Source: Cobetia sp. cqz5-12 (GTDB lineage Bacteria; Pseudomonadota; Gammaproteobacteria; Pseudomonadales; Halomonadaceae). From it: a stretch of DNA of 64,000 nucleotides. Of the stretch, positions 1 through 8,944 are shown one piece after another; the first letter of the stretch is position 1; every line of letters begins with the position of its first letter. The position numbers and the translations under genes were made by a program. The notes under the pieces are model-generated. The model saw only the letters and a list, made by a program, of their open reading frames with translations, was not told the origin of the DNA and made no database searches. Where the stretch lies: positions 124,001 to 188,000 of the forward strand of contig NZ_CP044522.1 in the NCBI RefSeq assembly GCF_016495405.1, in the 5' to 3' direction.

Positions 1-1264
1 AGACGACAACGCATCGACGCCTTCCGGCGCTAAATCGCCGCTTGCGGAACGTAGCGAATCCGCAAAAGAGGCGTCTGCCGCCAAGCCGAGTGCTGGCAAG
101 GCCTCTTCCAGCAAGGCGTCTCCCGGCAAGCCCTCCACGCCGGCTGGCAAGACGGCCAGCGCCGGTGGTGCAGGCCTGGGTGGCGCGACGGCGCCCGGCG
201 CGGCGGCGCCCGGCACGCCGCCGCCCGGCGAGCCGCAGGGCAAGAAGAGCAAGGCCGGCAGCATCGCGCTGGTTCTCGTCATCGTGCTGGCCATCGTGGT
301 CGCGGTGCTGGCGTGGCTCGGCTGGCAGCGTCTGAATGCGCTGCCGGATGCCCAGGGCCTCGACAAGCAGGTCAACGAGAGCGTGACTCAGCAGGTCGGC
401 CAGGTCTCCAGCAAGGTCGATGGCCTGTCGAGCACGCTCGAGAAGAATGAATCCCGCGTCAGCGAGCTCGACAAGCGCCTGTCCAGCGAAAGCCAGGACA
501 CCGAGCAGGCCCTCAACAAGGTGCTCGAGGAGCTCAGCAAGTCCCAGCAGACGGACGCGCGTGACTGGCACTACGCGGAAGCCGAGTACCTGCTGCGTCT
601 CGCCAACCAGCGTCTGCAGCTGGAGCGCGACGTGAATGGTGCCGATGCGCTGCTCGAGAACGCCGATGCGCGCATCGCGGCGGCCAACAACCCGGCGCTG
701 CTGCCGGTGCGCAAGGCCATCCAGTCCGAACTGGCCAGCCTGGACAGCGTGCCGCGCGTCGATCGCAGCGGTATCTATCTGGCGCTGCTCGCCGAGCAGG
801 AACAGCTGGCACGTCTGCCGCTCAAGCAGGATGTGGCCGAGATCGCCGCCAAGGTCGAGAACGACGCAGCGCCGACAGGTGGTTGGCAGCAGCAGCTGGC
901 CCGTTTCGGCAACGAGCTGAAGGACCTGGTCACCGTGCGTCGTCATGACGAGGCCCTGGAAGCCCTGATCACGCCGGAGCAGGAATCCTACCTGCGTCAG
1001 AACGTGCGTCTGGTGCTGGAGCAGGCGCAGCTGGCGCTGCTCAAGGAAGAGCCGAAGCTCTACCAGGCCGCCATCGACAAGGCCATCACCTTGGTCAATG
1101 GTTACTACGACACCAAGACCGATGGCGTGCAGAATGCCGTCGCCAAGCTGGAAGAGCTCAAGAGCAAGACCATCCGTCCGGAGCTGCCTGACATCTCCGC
1201 CTCTCTGAGCAAGCTGCGTGAGCTGATCGAGCGTCGCGCCCAGCAAGGGGGTGGCAACGCATGA
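1..1264 (+). CDS. hemX: HemX-family membrane protein (5' truncated by window edge)
   Basis: The frame is open from base 2 to a TGA at 1262-1264, so the N-terminus lies outside the window. The visible part begins with an Ala/Pro/Lys/Ser-rich segment of about 80 residues, then one membrane helix (residues near IALVLVIVLAIVVAVLAWLG) and a long periplasmic, coiled-coil-rich region of about 300 residues. This is the HemX layout. The family is often labelled uroporphyrinogen-III C-methyltransferase, but no SAM-binding methyltransferase domain is visible, so an enzymatic role is doubtful. Its role near haem synthesis genes is unsettled. It overlaps hemY by the ATGA at 1261-1264, implying translational coupling, and the usual upstream neighbours would be hemC and hemD. 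Confidence 0.9.
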   Translation, partial: DDNASTPSGAKSPLAERSESAKEASAAKPSAGKASSSKASPGKPSTPAGKTASAGGAGLGGATAPGAAAPGTPPPGEPQGKKSKAGSIALVLVIVLAIVVAVLAWLGWQRLNALPDAQGLDKQVNESVTQQVGQVSSKVDGLSSTLEKNESRVSELDKRLSSESQDTEQALNKVLEELSKSQQTDARDWHYAEAEYLLRLANQRLQLERDVNGADALLENADARIAAANNPALLPVRKAIQSELASLDSVPRVDRSGIYLALLAEQEQLARLPLKQDVAEIAAKVENDAAPTGGWQQQLARFGNELKDLVTVRRHDEALEALITPEQESYLRQNVRLVLEQAQLALLKEEPKLYQAAIDKAITLVNGYYDTKTDGVQNAVAKLEELKSKTIRPELPDISASLSKLRELIERRAQQGGGNA

Positions 1265-2484
1265 GAGTCCTGATACTGCTGATCATCATCGGGCTGGCCA
1301 TCGGTGCCCTGTTCGGGCAACTGATGCAGGCCTTCCCGGGCTACTGGCTGATTCGCGTCGGCGATACCTCGGTCCAGACCTCCTTCTGGTTCGGCTTGAT
1401 CCTGCTGTTCGCGGGCTTCGTGGTGCTGCACTTCGGTCTGCGCCTGCTGTCGCGCTTCGCGCATCCGTTCTCCCGCCTCAAGGTGTGGAACAGCCGTACC
1501 CGTCATCGCAATGCCACGCGCAAGACCGTGCGGGGGCTGGTGGCGCTGGCCGAAGGCCGCTGGAAGCGGGCCGAGAAGTCGCTGACCCACTCAGCGGAAG
1601 ATTCCAGCACGCCGCTGGTCAACTACCTGTCCGCCGCTCTGGCCGCGCACTATCAGGGACGCTTCGAGCAGGCGGACACGCTGCTCAAGCGGGCGCATGA
1701 GTCCACCCAGGGCTCCGAGAGTGCCGTGGGGCTGGTGCAGGCACAGCTGATGCTGGACCGCCAGCAGCATGAACAGGCGCTGGCGACCCTGACGCGTCTC
1801 GACAAGCAGCTGGGCGAGCACCCGCAGGTGCTCAAGCTGCTCAAGCAGGCCTATCTGGCGGTCAATGACTGGGATGGTCTGCGTCGTCTGATGCCGCGTC
1901 TCGATAAGCAGGACCTCATCTCCCCCGAGGAGAAGAAGGAACTGGAACAGCGTGCCTATGTGGCGCTGATCCAACAGGCCGCGCGCAATCCGGAAGACAT
2001 CGAGCGCGTGCGCAATCTGTGGGCCGACATGCCGGATCACCTGCGTACCGACGTGAATCTGGTCGCGCTCTACGCCGAGGCGCTGATCGCCGGTGGTCAG
2101 GAGGGTCTGGCCGAGCGCCTGCTGCGCCACTCCCTCAAGGAGTGCTGGGATTCGCGTCTGGTGCTGCGCTACGGCCTGCTGGACGTGGATGCACCGCGTC
2201 AGCTGGTGTATGCCGAGAAGTGGCTGCAGGAGCGTCCGAATGATCCGGACCTGCTGCTGTCGTTGGGCCGTCTGGCACTGCGCAACGCCAGCTGGGGCAA
2301 GGCTCAGGAGTACTTCGAGGCTAGCCAGCGCCAGCGTCCGAGCGGTACGGTGTGTGCTGAACTCGCCCGTCTATTCGCCAACCTTGGCGAGCACAACAAG
2401 AGTCAGCTCTACTACCGCCAGAGCGTCGAACTGTTGGATCGCTCACTGCCGGCCCTGCCGCAGCCGAGCAAGGACAACGCCTGA
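1261..2484 (+). CDS. hemY: HemY-family TPR membrane protein
   Basis: A 407-residue protein starting at the ATG that overlaps the hemX stop. Two hydrophobic segments lie near the N-terminus (residues about 2-22 and 40-60), forming the HemY_N region. A largely helical cytoplasmic or periplasmic part with tetratricopeptide-like repeats follows (residues about 85-390, for example the ALAEGRWKRAEKSL and LGRLALRNASWGKAQEYF helices). HemY is encoded with hemX downstream of haem synthesis genes in many gammaproteobacteria. It probably acts as a scaffold for haem or porphyrin handling, but no catalytic residues are recognisable. This is not the protoporphyrinogen oxidase also called HemY in Bacillus. 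Confidence 0.93.
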   Translation: MRVLILLIIIGLAIGALFGQLMQAFPGYWLIRVGDTSVQTSFWFGLILLFAGFVVLHFGLRLLSRFAHPFSRLKVWNSRTRHRNATRKTVRGLVALAEGRWKRAEKSLTHSAEDSSTPLVNYLSAALAAHYQGRFEQADTLLKRAHESTQGSESAVGLVQAQLMLDRQQHEQALATLTRLDKQLGEHPQVLKLLKQAYLAVNDWDGLRRLMPRLDKQDLISPEEKKELEQRAYVALIQQAARNPEDIERVRNLWADMPDHLRTDVNLVALYAEALIAGGQEGLAERLLRHSLKECWDSRLVLRYGLLDVDAPRQLVYAEKWLQERPNDPDLLLSLGRLALRNASWGKAQEYFEASQRQRPSGTVCAELARLFANLGEHNKSQLYYRQSVELLDRSLPALPQPSKDNA

Positions 2485-2984
2485 GGAGCGGCGCCGAGTG
2501 CCAGCCAGTCCGTGCCAACCAAGGCATGACAGGCGTCATGAGAGCGGGCGGACAGGACACTCGGCGGCTTGCACGATGTTTCCTTGTTTGATGAAAGGTA
2601 TTGCCCAATTGCACCGGTCGCGTTGTCGGCCGGTGATGCAGGTTTCTCTCCGGGGTATCCAGGCTCACACGCTGTGTGACGGGATGCCCTTCTTTTTGCC
2701 CGTATGACGGGCGCTGTGGGCATTCTCTCCCAAGCTTACTTCCTGTCAGCACGCCGCTGTGAGGTATCGGCGGGTGCATATTGGCGTGGGCATGGCCGGT
2801 GCCGGATTTCTCGTTGCTGATCCGGCAACGATGCGTCCGGGCCTGCATGGCCAGAGCGTGATCGTATGGCGCTGGCTGGAAGCGATTCCTCCGTGCGATG
2901 ATTCTGCGTGTCGGATGCACCCATGCACGTGGTGCATCTACGGGCCGAGTCCGGTCCGTTTCCCCAAGCGATGATGGAGTCTGC
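2485..2984. other. 500-bp intergenic region without a gene
   Basis: Between hemY and the lipoprotein gene I see no supported coding region. Open frames here lack ribosome sites and family resemblance. A short inverted repeat (CACCGG...CCGGTG, about 2611-2635) is present but has no T tract. The region presumably carries the hemY 3' end and the promoter of the gene starting at 2985; no strong -35/-10 pair stands out. Confidence 0.5.
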
Positions 2985-3569
2985 ATGTTGCATAAGTCCC
3001 TGGCCCTGATGGGCGCCTCTGTACTGGCCGTATCACTGGCCGGTTGTGCCGCTACCGGTAACAGCTCTTCCAGCAACGCCGCCAGCTCCTCCAGCTCGTC
3101 CAGCTCCATGATGAGCCTCGCCAGCAGCATGCTGAGCAGCCAGACAGGTCAGTCCCTGCCGGCAGCCGACCTGATGTCCAGCCTGACCTCCCAGCTGGGT
3201 GTGTCCTCCACTCAGGCGCTGGGTGGCTCTGCTGCCATGCTGGCCCTGGCCCAGTCCCAGCTTGGCACCAGCGCGACCTCCGAGCTGTCCACCGAAGTGC
3301 CGCAGCTGTCCAGCCTGACCAGCAGCAGCTCGCTGTCCACGCTCTCCAGCCTGGCGAGCCTGAGCGGCAACGACAATGCCAAGGCTTTGGCCAGCACCGT
3401 CGGCAATGTCGATGACAGCGCGTCTCTGGATAGCGCCTTCTCCGCGCTGGGCATGGACAGCAGCATGGTCTCCCAGTTCGCGCCGGTGCTGCTCAGCTAC
3501 ATGGGCGGCGAAGGCGTCAGCTCGACGCTGCTGAGCTCGCTGTCCAGCATGTGGGGCACCGGCTCCTGA
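2985..3569 (+). CDS. Ser-rich lipoprotein, DUF2780 (VcgC/VcgE-like) family
   Basis: A 194-residue protein of unknown function. The ATG at 2985 is chosen because it gives a proper lipoprotein signal: MLHKSLALMGASVLAVSLAG then Cys (lipobox LAGC). The upstream in-frame extension gives no signal peptide. After the lipidated Cys comes a low-complexity Ser tract (residues about 25-50). The rest is helical, with the conserved patterns QLGVSSTQALGGSAAMLALA and SAFSALGMDSSMVSQFAPVL, which I recognise from DUF2780 proteins. The protein is probably anchored in the outer membrane. It stands alone, followed by a strong terminator. Family assignment is by memory of the motif, so moderately sure. Confidence 0.75.
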   Translation: MLHKSLALMGASVLAVSLAGCAATGNSSSSNAASSSSSSSSMMSLASSMLSSQTGQSLPAADLMSSLTSQLGVSSTQALGGSAAMLALAQSQLGTSATSELSTEVPQLSSLTSSSSLSTLSSLASLSGNDNAKALASTVGNVDDSASLDSAFSALGMDSSMVSQFAPVLLSYMGGEGVSSTLLSSLSSMWGTGS

Positions 3570-3616
3570 GCCAGCCTCGCGCATGAGGTGTGAGGCAGCG
3601 TTTTATGCCCGCACAT

Positions 3617-3653
3617 GAAAACGCCCCCGAGCCACTGGCTCGGGGGCGTTTTC
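3617..3653. terminator. Bidirectional intrinsic terminator
   Basis: A perfect 17-bp stem (GAAAACGCCCCCGAGCC and its complement) with an ACT loop. A/T runs on both flanks let it end the lipoprotein transcript on the plus strand and the MscS-type gene on the minus strand. Confidence 0.9.
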
Positions 3654-3708
3654 GTTTCAGGACGGCTGCCTTCGTAGGCAGCCGTGTCGGAATACCGCTT
3701 ACGCTTGA

Positions 3709-6201
3709 TCAGTCGCCGTCGGCATCCGGTTGGGTGGTCTGACGGATGCGCTGTTCCTCGGCATCCACGACTTCGCCATCCTTGGTGGCATGGCGGGTCA
3801 GCGGGTTCTCCTCGCGACGCTTGGCAACCTTGGCGGCGGCCTCGCGCTGCTCGGGGGTCTTCGGCTGACCGGCGGCGGAGCCATCGATCACGAACGGTGC
3901 CTGCATGGTGCGCACGTTGGCCGGCGGCGCGCCACCGTCCTTGTCCTGACCGAAGTACATGGTCATGTGCGGGAACGGGATCTCGATGCCGGCTGCATCG
4001 AAGTGCTGCTTCACGAGCTTGTTGTACTCGCGGCCGATGGCCCACTGGTTGCCCGGGCTGGTCTTGATCATCACGCGGATGTTGACCGAGCTGTCGGCCA
4101 GGGCCGAGACGCCGGCGATGGTGACCGGCTCGAGAATCTCCGGACCATAGCTGCCTTCCTGCAGCTCATCGAAGGCCGCACGCAGGTGCACGATGGCGTG
4201 GTCGACATTCTCGCGATAGGAGATACCGTATTCGCCGACATGGTAGGCGAAGTCACGCATGTAGTTGGAGACGGTATCCACCGACGAGAACGGCACGATA
4301 TGGAAGGTGCCGGACAGGTCGCGGATACCCACCGAGCGGATGGTCAGGCGTTCCGCGGTACCGGTCACGCCGCCGGCGGTGACCACGTCACCCGTGTTGA
4401 TGGCGTTCTCCAGCTGGATGAACACGCCGGTGATGATGTCCTGCACCATTTTCTGGGCGCCGAAACCGATCGCCAGACCCAGCACACCGGCACCGGCCAG
4501 CAGCGGCGCGATGTCGATGCCGATCTCCGACAGCACGATCATCGCGGTGAAGACGATCATCGCGATGGCGATGGCATTGCGGAACAGCGCCAGCAGGGTT
4601 TCCACGCGTGAGGACGGCTTGCCCTTGCCGGTATCGGGATTGAGCTTGTGCTCGATCATGCTGGCGATGCCGACCCAGATCACGACCGCGAAGGCGAGAA
4701 TGAACAGCACATGGAAGATACGTGACAGCAGCAGGGCACCGGCATCCGTCGCCAGCCACTCACCCAGTGCCACGATGTGCCAGGCATTCAGCACCATGCC
4801 GATTACCACGATGACGATGATGGCGCGCATGATGCGCAGCGCGGTCGGGATGTAGGAGTTGAGGCGCTTCTCGAGCATCGGCAGCTGACCGCGCAGCTTG
4901 TCGGAGACCTGGATGCGCTTGCCGATCAACTGGGTAAGCACCTGGGACAGCAGGTAGCCGCCCCCGATGGCACACAGTGTCTTGAGCGTCGCCCCCATCA
5001 TGAAGGGCAGGGCAGTTTCCGGTGTGGTCTGCGAGATCACGAACAGCGTGATGAAGTAGGCCAGTGCGAAGAGATGCCAGGTGCTGGCCAGGATACGCAG
5101 GGCTATCGCGACCAGGCTGTTGCGGGTTTCCTGTGCCTGATTCAGAAGACGGTCACGCAAGATGATGCGATTGCGCGTGATGACGACGATGGCCCAGACA
5201 AGTGTCACGGCCATGATCAGCAGGTTGACGAAGCTGCCCACGGCTGGCGCCAGGTTGTTGTTGACCATCGGAACCACGACGAGAATGCCATAGCCGATGA
5301 AGCCGGCCAGCATCGCCAGCGAGCGATTCCAGTAGCGTGCGACCTCATCACGCATCGGGAACAGGCGCAGGCCCTTGAAGCCCGAGGAGAACAGCATGCG
5401 CATCAAGGCCTTGACCAGCTCGATCACCAGGTAGGCGTTGAGGAACATCGACTCTCGCTGACCGATCACGCCCTGTTCGCCATAGGCGAAGATGGCGAGC
5501 AGATAGCCGCCGAGGAAGGCGAGACCGATGACCGCGATGTCCACCACTGCCGCGATGAGCACCGCCAGCAGGGTGCGCAGCAGCGGGCTGCGATGCTGGC
5601 CATCCAGTGACCACTGGCTGACGCGCCCGAAGAGCGGACGGGCCAGCCGACGCAGTATCAGGAACAGCCCGATGGTCGAGATGACCACCAGTCCCAGACT
5701 GGTGGCTTCGGTCGTGAAGTGCTCCCAGTCGATACTGCTGGCGTCTTCGCTCCCGATGCCGCTGAGTGTCTCCATCATCCGGTCCAGCGTGGCGGACAGC
5801 TCCGCGACCAGGTCCTGGCTGATCTCGGCAAGCTGGCGCGAGAGTGACGGCGAGTCCTCGCTCAGGGTGACGTCTTCCCCCGCCACCTCGACGGCCTGCT
5901 CACTTGCCTTGCTGTCCAGCTGTCGCAGGCCTTCGATCAGGGCCTCGCGCTGACTGGGGTCTTCCAGCAGCGTGGCCAGGCTCTCATAGGAAGATGTCGC
6001 GCCATCGCCGCTGCCATCGCCGCTGCCATCGTCGGTCGGGGCGGCATGGGACAGGCTGCTGAACCCGAGGCTCAACACCATCAACAGCATCATCATGCCG
6101 GACATCAGCCAGGCAGGTAGCCATGAGTCCGGTTGGCGTGAGGCAGCAAGGGCGGGAGGGGAGTGCGGGGGTGTCGGAATCGCCACAGATGGCTTCTCCA
6201 T
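3709..6201 (-). CDS. Large MscS-family mechanosensitive channel
   Basis: An 830-residue membrane protein when started at the ATG at 6201. The in-frame extension to 6516 lacks family resemblance. A signal-like hydrophobic segment ends at SHA-AP (residue about 54). It is followed by a periplasmic acidic region with a GSGDGSGDG repeat, then about ten membrane helices. The MscS core is near the C-terminus: the pore-lining helix with the Gly/Ala-rich LLAGAGVLGLAIGFGAQKMV pattern (about 565-585), the beta domain (about 590-670), and an alpha/beta cytoplasmic domain ending PFPHMTMYFGQ. It should release solutes on hypo-osmotic shock, useful in a halotolerant organism. Length and extra helices resemble the YbiO-type group. 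The start codon is uncertain because no strong ribosome site is visible. Confidence 0.88.
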   Translation of the reverse strand: MEKPSVAIPTPPHSPPALAASRQPDSWLPAWLMSGMMMLLMVLSLGFSSLSHAAPTDDGSGDGSGDGATSSYESLATLLEDPSQREALIEGLRQLDSKASEQAVEVAGEDVTLSEDSPSLSRQLAEISQDLVAELSATLDRMMETLSGIGSEDASSIDWEHFTTEATSLGLVVISTIGLFLILRRLARPLFGRVSQWSLDGQHRSPLLRTLLAVLIAAVVDIAVIGLAFLGGYLLAIFAYGEQGVIGQRESMFLNAYLVIELVKALMRMLFSSGFKGLRLFPMRDEVARYWNRSLAMLAGFIGYGILVVVPMVNNNLAPAVGSFVNLLIMAVTLVWAIVVITRNRIILRDRLLNQAQETRNSLVAIALRILASTWHLFALAYFITLFVISQTTPETALPFMMGATLKTLCAIGGGYLLSQVLTQLIGKRIQVSDKLRGQLPMLEKRLNSYIPTALRIMRAIIVIVVIGMVLNAWHIVALGEWLATDAGALLLSRIFHVLFILAFAVVIWVGIASMIEHKLNPDTGKGKPSSRVETLLALFRNAIAIAMIVFTAMIVLSEIGIDIAPLLAGAGVLGLAIGFGAQKMVQDIITGVFIQLENAINTGDVVTAGGVTGTAERLTIRSVGIRDLSGTFHIVPFSSVDTVSNYMRDFAYHVGEYGISYRENVDHAIVHLRAAFDELQEGSYGPEILEPVTIAGVSALADSSVNIRVMIKTSPGNQWAIGREYNKLVKQHFDAAGIEIPFPHMTMYFGQDKDGGAPPANVRTMQAPFVIDGSAAGQPKTPEQREAAAKVAKRREENPLTRHATKDGEVVDAEEQRIRQTTQPDADGD

Positions 6202-6572
6202 GTCGGTGAGTGTGTGAGGCGTCGGGGTAGAAAGCGAGAGCAGGCTCCGGATATGCATCAGAGGCTCGCAAGCGTCCCATCGATAACGCGAGGATCTGTC
6301 AGGTAGATGTTGAAGGGGCGTCACGCGCGTCCTGCGCGCACGCCGAGCGAGAGTCCATCCCTCAGTTATCGGGGCACTTGGTGCTATCCCAACCCCTGCG
6401 GGGCCTCCGCCAGAGACATTCTTGCGCACAGCCTGCGGCAGGCGCCGCCATCCTTCAAGGTCTTCTGGCGCTGGTCGGGGGAGAACCGGGATTTGCTGCC
6501 ACGCAGGATGTTGCAATGTCGCGTTGCATGAACTGGTGTGGTGAGTTGCAGGATGAGTCGGTATTGTTGCGA

Positions 6573-6601
6573 TTGATTATTATTCGTTGTTCAGGTGTGA
6601 T
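6573..6601 (+). promoter_or_regulatory. Candidate promoter of the iron ABC operon, AT-rich (possible Fur site)
   Basis: TTGATT, 17 bp, TGTGAT lies about 100 bp before the substrate-binding gene, inside the only AT-rich patch of the region (GATTGATTATTATTC). The patch resembles a degenerate Fur box and Fur control would suit the operon, but the match is weak. Confidence 0.35.
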
Positions 6602-6698
6602 AGTCATGCGCACAGAGGGCCTTGCGGTATCGCCCTGCGTAGGGCCACGTCTGCCTTCGCTTGAGTGCGAGATCATTTCCTTCATTTCGGAGTACTGC

Positions 6699-7664
6699 AT
6701 GACCGTCTCGTCGACTGCTTTTACTGCTCGTGGCATGACCCGGCCTGCATGGTTCAAACAGGGCCTGATGGCGACCTTGGCGGTAGCGCTGATGGGGGCT
6801 TCCCTGTCTGCCGAGGCACGCAGTGTCGAGACGGCCTACGGTGAGCTGGATATCGAAGGCACGCCGCAGCGTGTCGTCACCCTGTACGAAGGCGCGCTGG
6901 ATGTGGCTGTCGCCAGTCAGGTGACGCCGCTGGGTGCCGTGACCACGCGTGGCGGTGATGGCGTGGCGAGCTATATCCAGTCGCAGGTGCCGGACATCAA
7001 GATCATCGGTACGCCACGTGAATTCAATCTCGAGGCGATCGTCGCGCTCAAGCCGGACCTGATCCTGGCGCCGCCGGGCCTCGACAAGACCCAGTACCAG
7101 CTGATGTCACGTCTGGCGCCAACCATCGTGCCGAGCGCTTCAGCGCTGAGCCAGCAGGGCTGGAAGGAGCAGAGTCGCGTCTATGCCGAGGCGCTGGGCG
7201 AGACGGCCGAAGCGGAACTCGAGACACGTCTGGCCGCCATCGACGCGCATGCCGCGCGTCTGAAGGCCGAGATGACCACCCCGCAAACCGCCAGCCTGGT
7301 GCGTCGCATGCCGGGTGGCCTGATGGCGATGTCCGACCAGCTGTTCGCGACCGGCCTGATAGCGGCCAGCGGCTATGAGCTGGTCGGTGGTGATCTGGTC
7401 AAGCCGGGACGCCCGCATTCCGATCCGCTCAGCGACGAGAACATGGCGCGCATCGATGCGCAGACCATCTTCCTCGCCACCATGGACGATTCCTCTGATG
7501 CGGCGGTAGAGGCCTTGGCGGCAGAACCGGCCTTCCAGCGACTCGAGACAGCGGATCGCGACAGTCTGGTCGGCGTGAATGGCCAGCTGTGGACCAGCGC
7601 CAGCGGCCCGCTGGCAGCAGAAGCACTGCTGAAGGACATCGATCGGGCGCGCGATGATGGCTAG
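6699..7664 (+). CDS. Periplasmic iron-siderophore type ABC substrate-binding protein
   Basis: A 321-residue protein starting at ATG 6699, preceded by GGAG at good spacing. It has a twin-Arg-free signal peptide with cleavage near SAEA (residues about 20-45), then a FecB/FhuD-type fold: the RVVTLYEGALDVAVA segment at the first lobe, NLEAIVALKPDLILAPPG (the classic 'xLExixxlkPDLIi' motif), and a second lobe with the [15 protein letters not shown] pattern. It delivers a ferric siderophore, or a related metal chelate, to the two permeases encoded next. The exact ligand cannot be told from sequence. First gene of a four-gene operon, reading away from the MscS gene. No TonB-dependent receptor is nearby. 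Confidence 0.88.
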   Translation: MTVSSTAFTARGMTRPAWFKQGLMATLAVALMGASLSAEARSVETAYGELDIEGTPQRVVTLYEGALDVAVASQVTPLGAVTTRGGDGVASYIQSQVPDIKIIGTPREFNLEAIVALKPDLILAPPGLDKTQYQLMSRLAPTIVPSASALSQQGWKEQSRVYAEALGETAEAELETRLAAIDAHAARLKAEMTTPQTASLVRRMPGGLMAMSDQLFATGLIAASGYELVGGDLVKPGRPHSDPLSDENMARIDAQTIFLATMDDSSDAAVEALAAEPAFQRLETADRDSLVGVNGQLWTSASGPLAAEALLKDIDRARDDG

Positions 7665-7693
7665 TCGCAGTCATGTCGGTGCACGACGTTTGA

Positions 7694-7738
7694 CCCCTGC
7701 GCAGGCAGGGGACCTCCCGCAACCGCGACGCGGGAGGT
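7694..7738 (+). promoter_or_regulatory. Two tandem hairpins, the second holding the permease ribosome site
   Basis: CCCCTGC/GCAGGGG (7694-7711, 4-nt loop) is followed directly by ACCTCCCGC/GCGGGAGGT (7712-7738, 9-nt loop). The 3' arm of the second stem is the GGGAGG ribosome site of the permease gene at 7742, so translation of that gene should depend on melting this stem. Confidence 0.7.
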
Positions 7739-7741
7739 GGT

Positions 7742-8809
7742 ATGCAGGCTGAAGAGACCTCTCCCCAGGTCCGCAGGCCACGCGCATATGCCGCCCGGAT
7801 GACCCACAAGGTCTCCGGGCGTCTTGCGTTGCGTCAGGTGATGCCACTGGCCTGCCTGAGCGCCCTACTGACCTGTCTGGCCAGCCTGCTGTGGGGGGCT
7901 GGCGATGTCGGCCCCTGGCAGGCGCTGCAGGTGCTGGCCGGACAGGGCAGTGATCAGGCGCGCTTCGTGGTGCTCGAGCTGCGCGCGCCGCGTACCCTGA
8001 TCGGCATGGTGGTCGGCATGATGCTCGCCTGTGGTGGTGCCCTGATGCAGGTAGTAGCACGCAATCCGCTGGCGGAGCCGGGCTTGCTGGGCGTGAGTGC
8101 CGGGGCCTCCTTTGCCGTGGCCGTGGCCTTGTTGCTGGGGATGGAAGCGACCGGCATGCATGTGATGGTGGCGCAGAGTGGTGCGCTGCTGGGTTGCCTG
8201 TTCGTGATGAGCACCGTGCGGATGAGCGGCGCACGTCAGGACCCGGTGCGCCTGGTGCTGGCCGGGGCGGCATTGTCGAGCCTGCTGGTGGCGCTGACGT
8301 CTCTGGCCTTGCTGATCGACCAGCGCGCGGCCGACGAGATCCGCTTCTGGGTGATCGGCAGTCTGGCCGGACGCTCGCTGGAGGCGCTGTACAGCAGCCT
8401 GCCCAGCATCCTGCTCGCGGTGCTGCTGACGCTGTGGCTGGCTCGGCCGCTCTCCGCGATGGTGCTGGGTGAGCAGGTCGCCAGTGGTCTGGGCCATCAT
8501 CCCAAGCGCGTGCGCAAGGTCGCGATCCTGGTGGTGGCGCTGCTGGTCGGTGCCTCGACGGCCTTGGCAGGGCCGGTGGCCTTCGTCGGCCTCGCCGTGC
8601 CCTATGTGGCGCGAGCGCTTTGCGGCGCTGATGTGCGGCGCACGCTGTGGCTGTGCCTGCCGCTGGGGGTGACCATGCTGCTGAGCGCCGATGTGGTCTC
8701 GCGGCTGGTCGTGCCGCCTTCGGAGCTGCCGCTGGGGGTGCTGACGACCCTGATGGGCGCGCCCGTGCTGATCGCCGTGGTGCGTGCCCGTCGTCTGCCC
8801 GCCCTGTAG
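7742..8809 (+). CDS. FecCD-family iron chelate ABC permease (first)
   Basis: A 355-residue integral membrane protein of the BtuC/FecCD family with about ten predicted helices. Recognisable motifs are the conserved ELRAPRTLIGMVVGMMLACGGALMQ near residues 77-102, NPLAEPGLLGVSAGASFAVA, and the cytoplasmic coupling segment ALAGPVAFVGLAVPYVARAL near 275-290. It pairs with the second permease to form the transmembrane channel. It follows the binding-protein gene by 77 bp, a gap occupied by two hairpins, one covering its ribosome site. The start is the ATG right after that GGGAGG site. Confidence 0.92.
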   Translation: MQAEETSPQVRRPRAYAARMTHKVSGRLALRQVMPLACLSALLTCLASLLWGAGDVGPWQALQVLAGQGSDQARFVVLELRAPRTLIGMVVGMMLACGGALMQVVARNPLAEPGLLGVSAGASFAVAVALLLGMEATGMHVMVAQSGALLGCLFVMSTVRMSGARQDPVRLVLAGAALSSLLVALTSLALLIDQRAADEIRFWVIGSLAGRSLEALYSSLPSILLAVLLTLWLARPLSAMVLGEQVASGLGHHPKRVRKVAILVVALLVGASTALAGPVAFVGLAVPYVARALCGADVRRTLWLCLPLGVTMLLSADVVSRLVVPPSELPLGVLTTLMGAPVLIAVVRARRLPAL

Positions 8810-8901
8810 TGGCTGGTGCCTCTGGCGCTTGCGGCGTGAACGATGATGGAGGCCAGGTTGGCGCGCATGCCGGCGCCATCGCCTCATTGCTTGAATCGAC
8901 C

Positions 8902-8931
8902 GGCCCTGTCAGGCGTTGTCCTGACAGGGCC
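8902..8931 (+). terminator. Terminator-like hairpin between the two permease genes
   Basis: A perfect 12-bp stem GGCCCTGTCAGG/CCTGACAGGGCC with a 6-nt loop, followed by TTGTTT. It may attenuate transcription into the second permease or stabilise the upstream mRNA. Confidence 0.6.
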
Positions 8932-8944
8932 TTGTTTGGAATCG

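Noticed and set aside
1..1264. HemX as an active uroporphyrinogen-III methyltransferase
   Set aside because: No SAM-binding methyltransferase fold is visible; the common label is inherited from early annotation.
6202..6516. N-terminal extension of the MscS-type protein
   Set aside because: The extra 105 residues are Arg/Pro-rich, do not resemble the family and would bury the signal-like segment.
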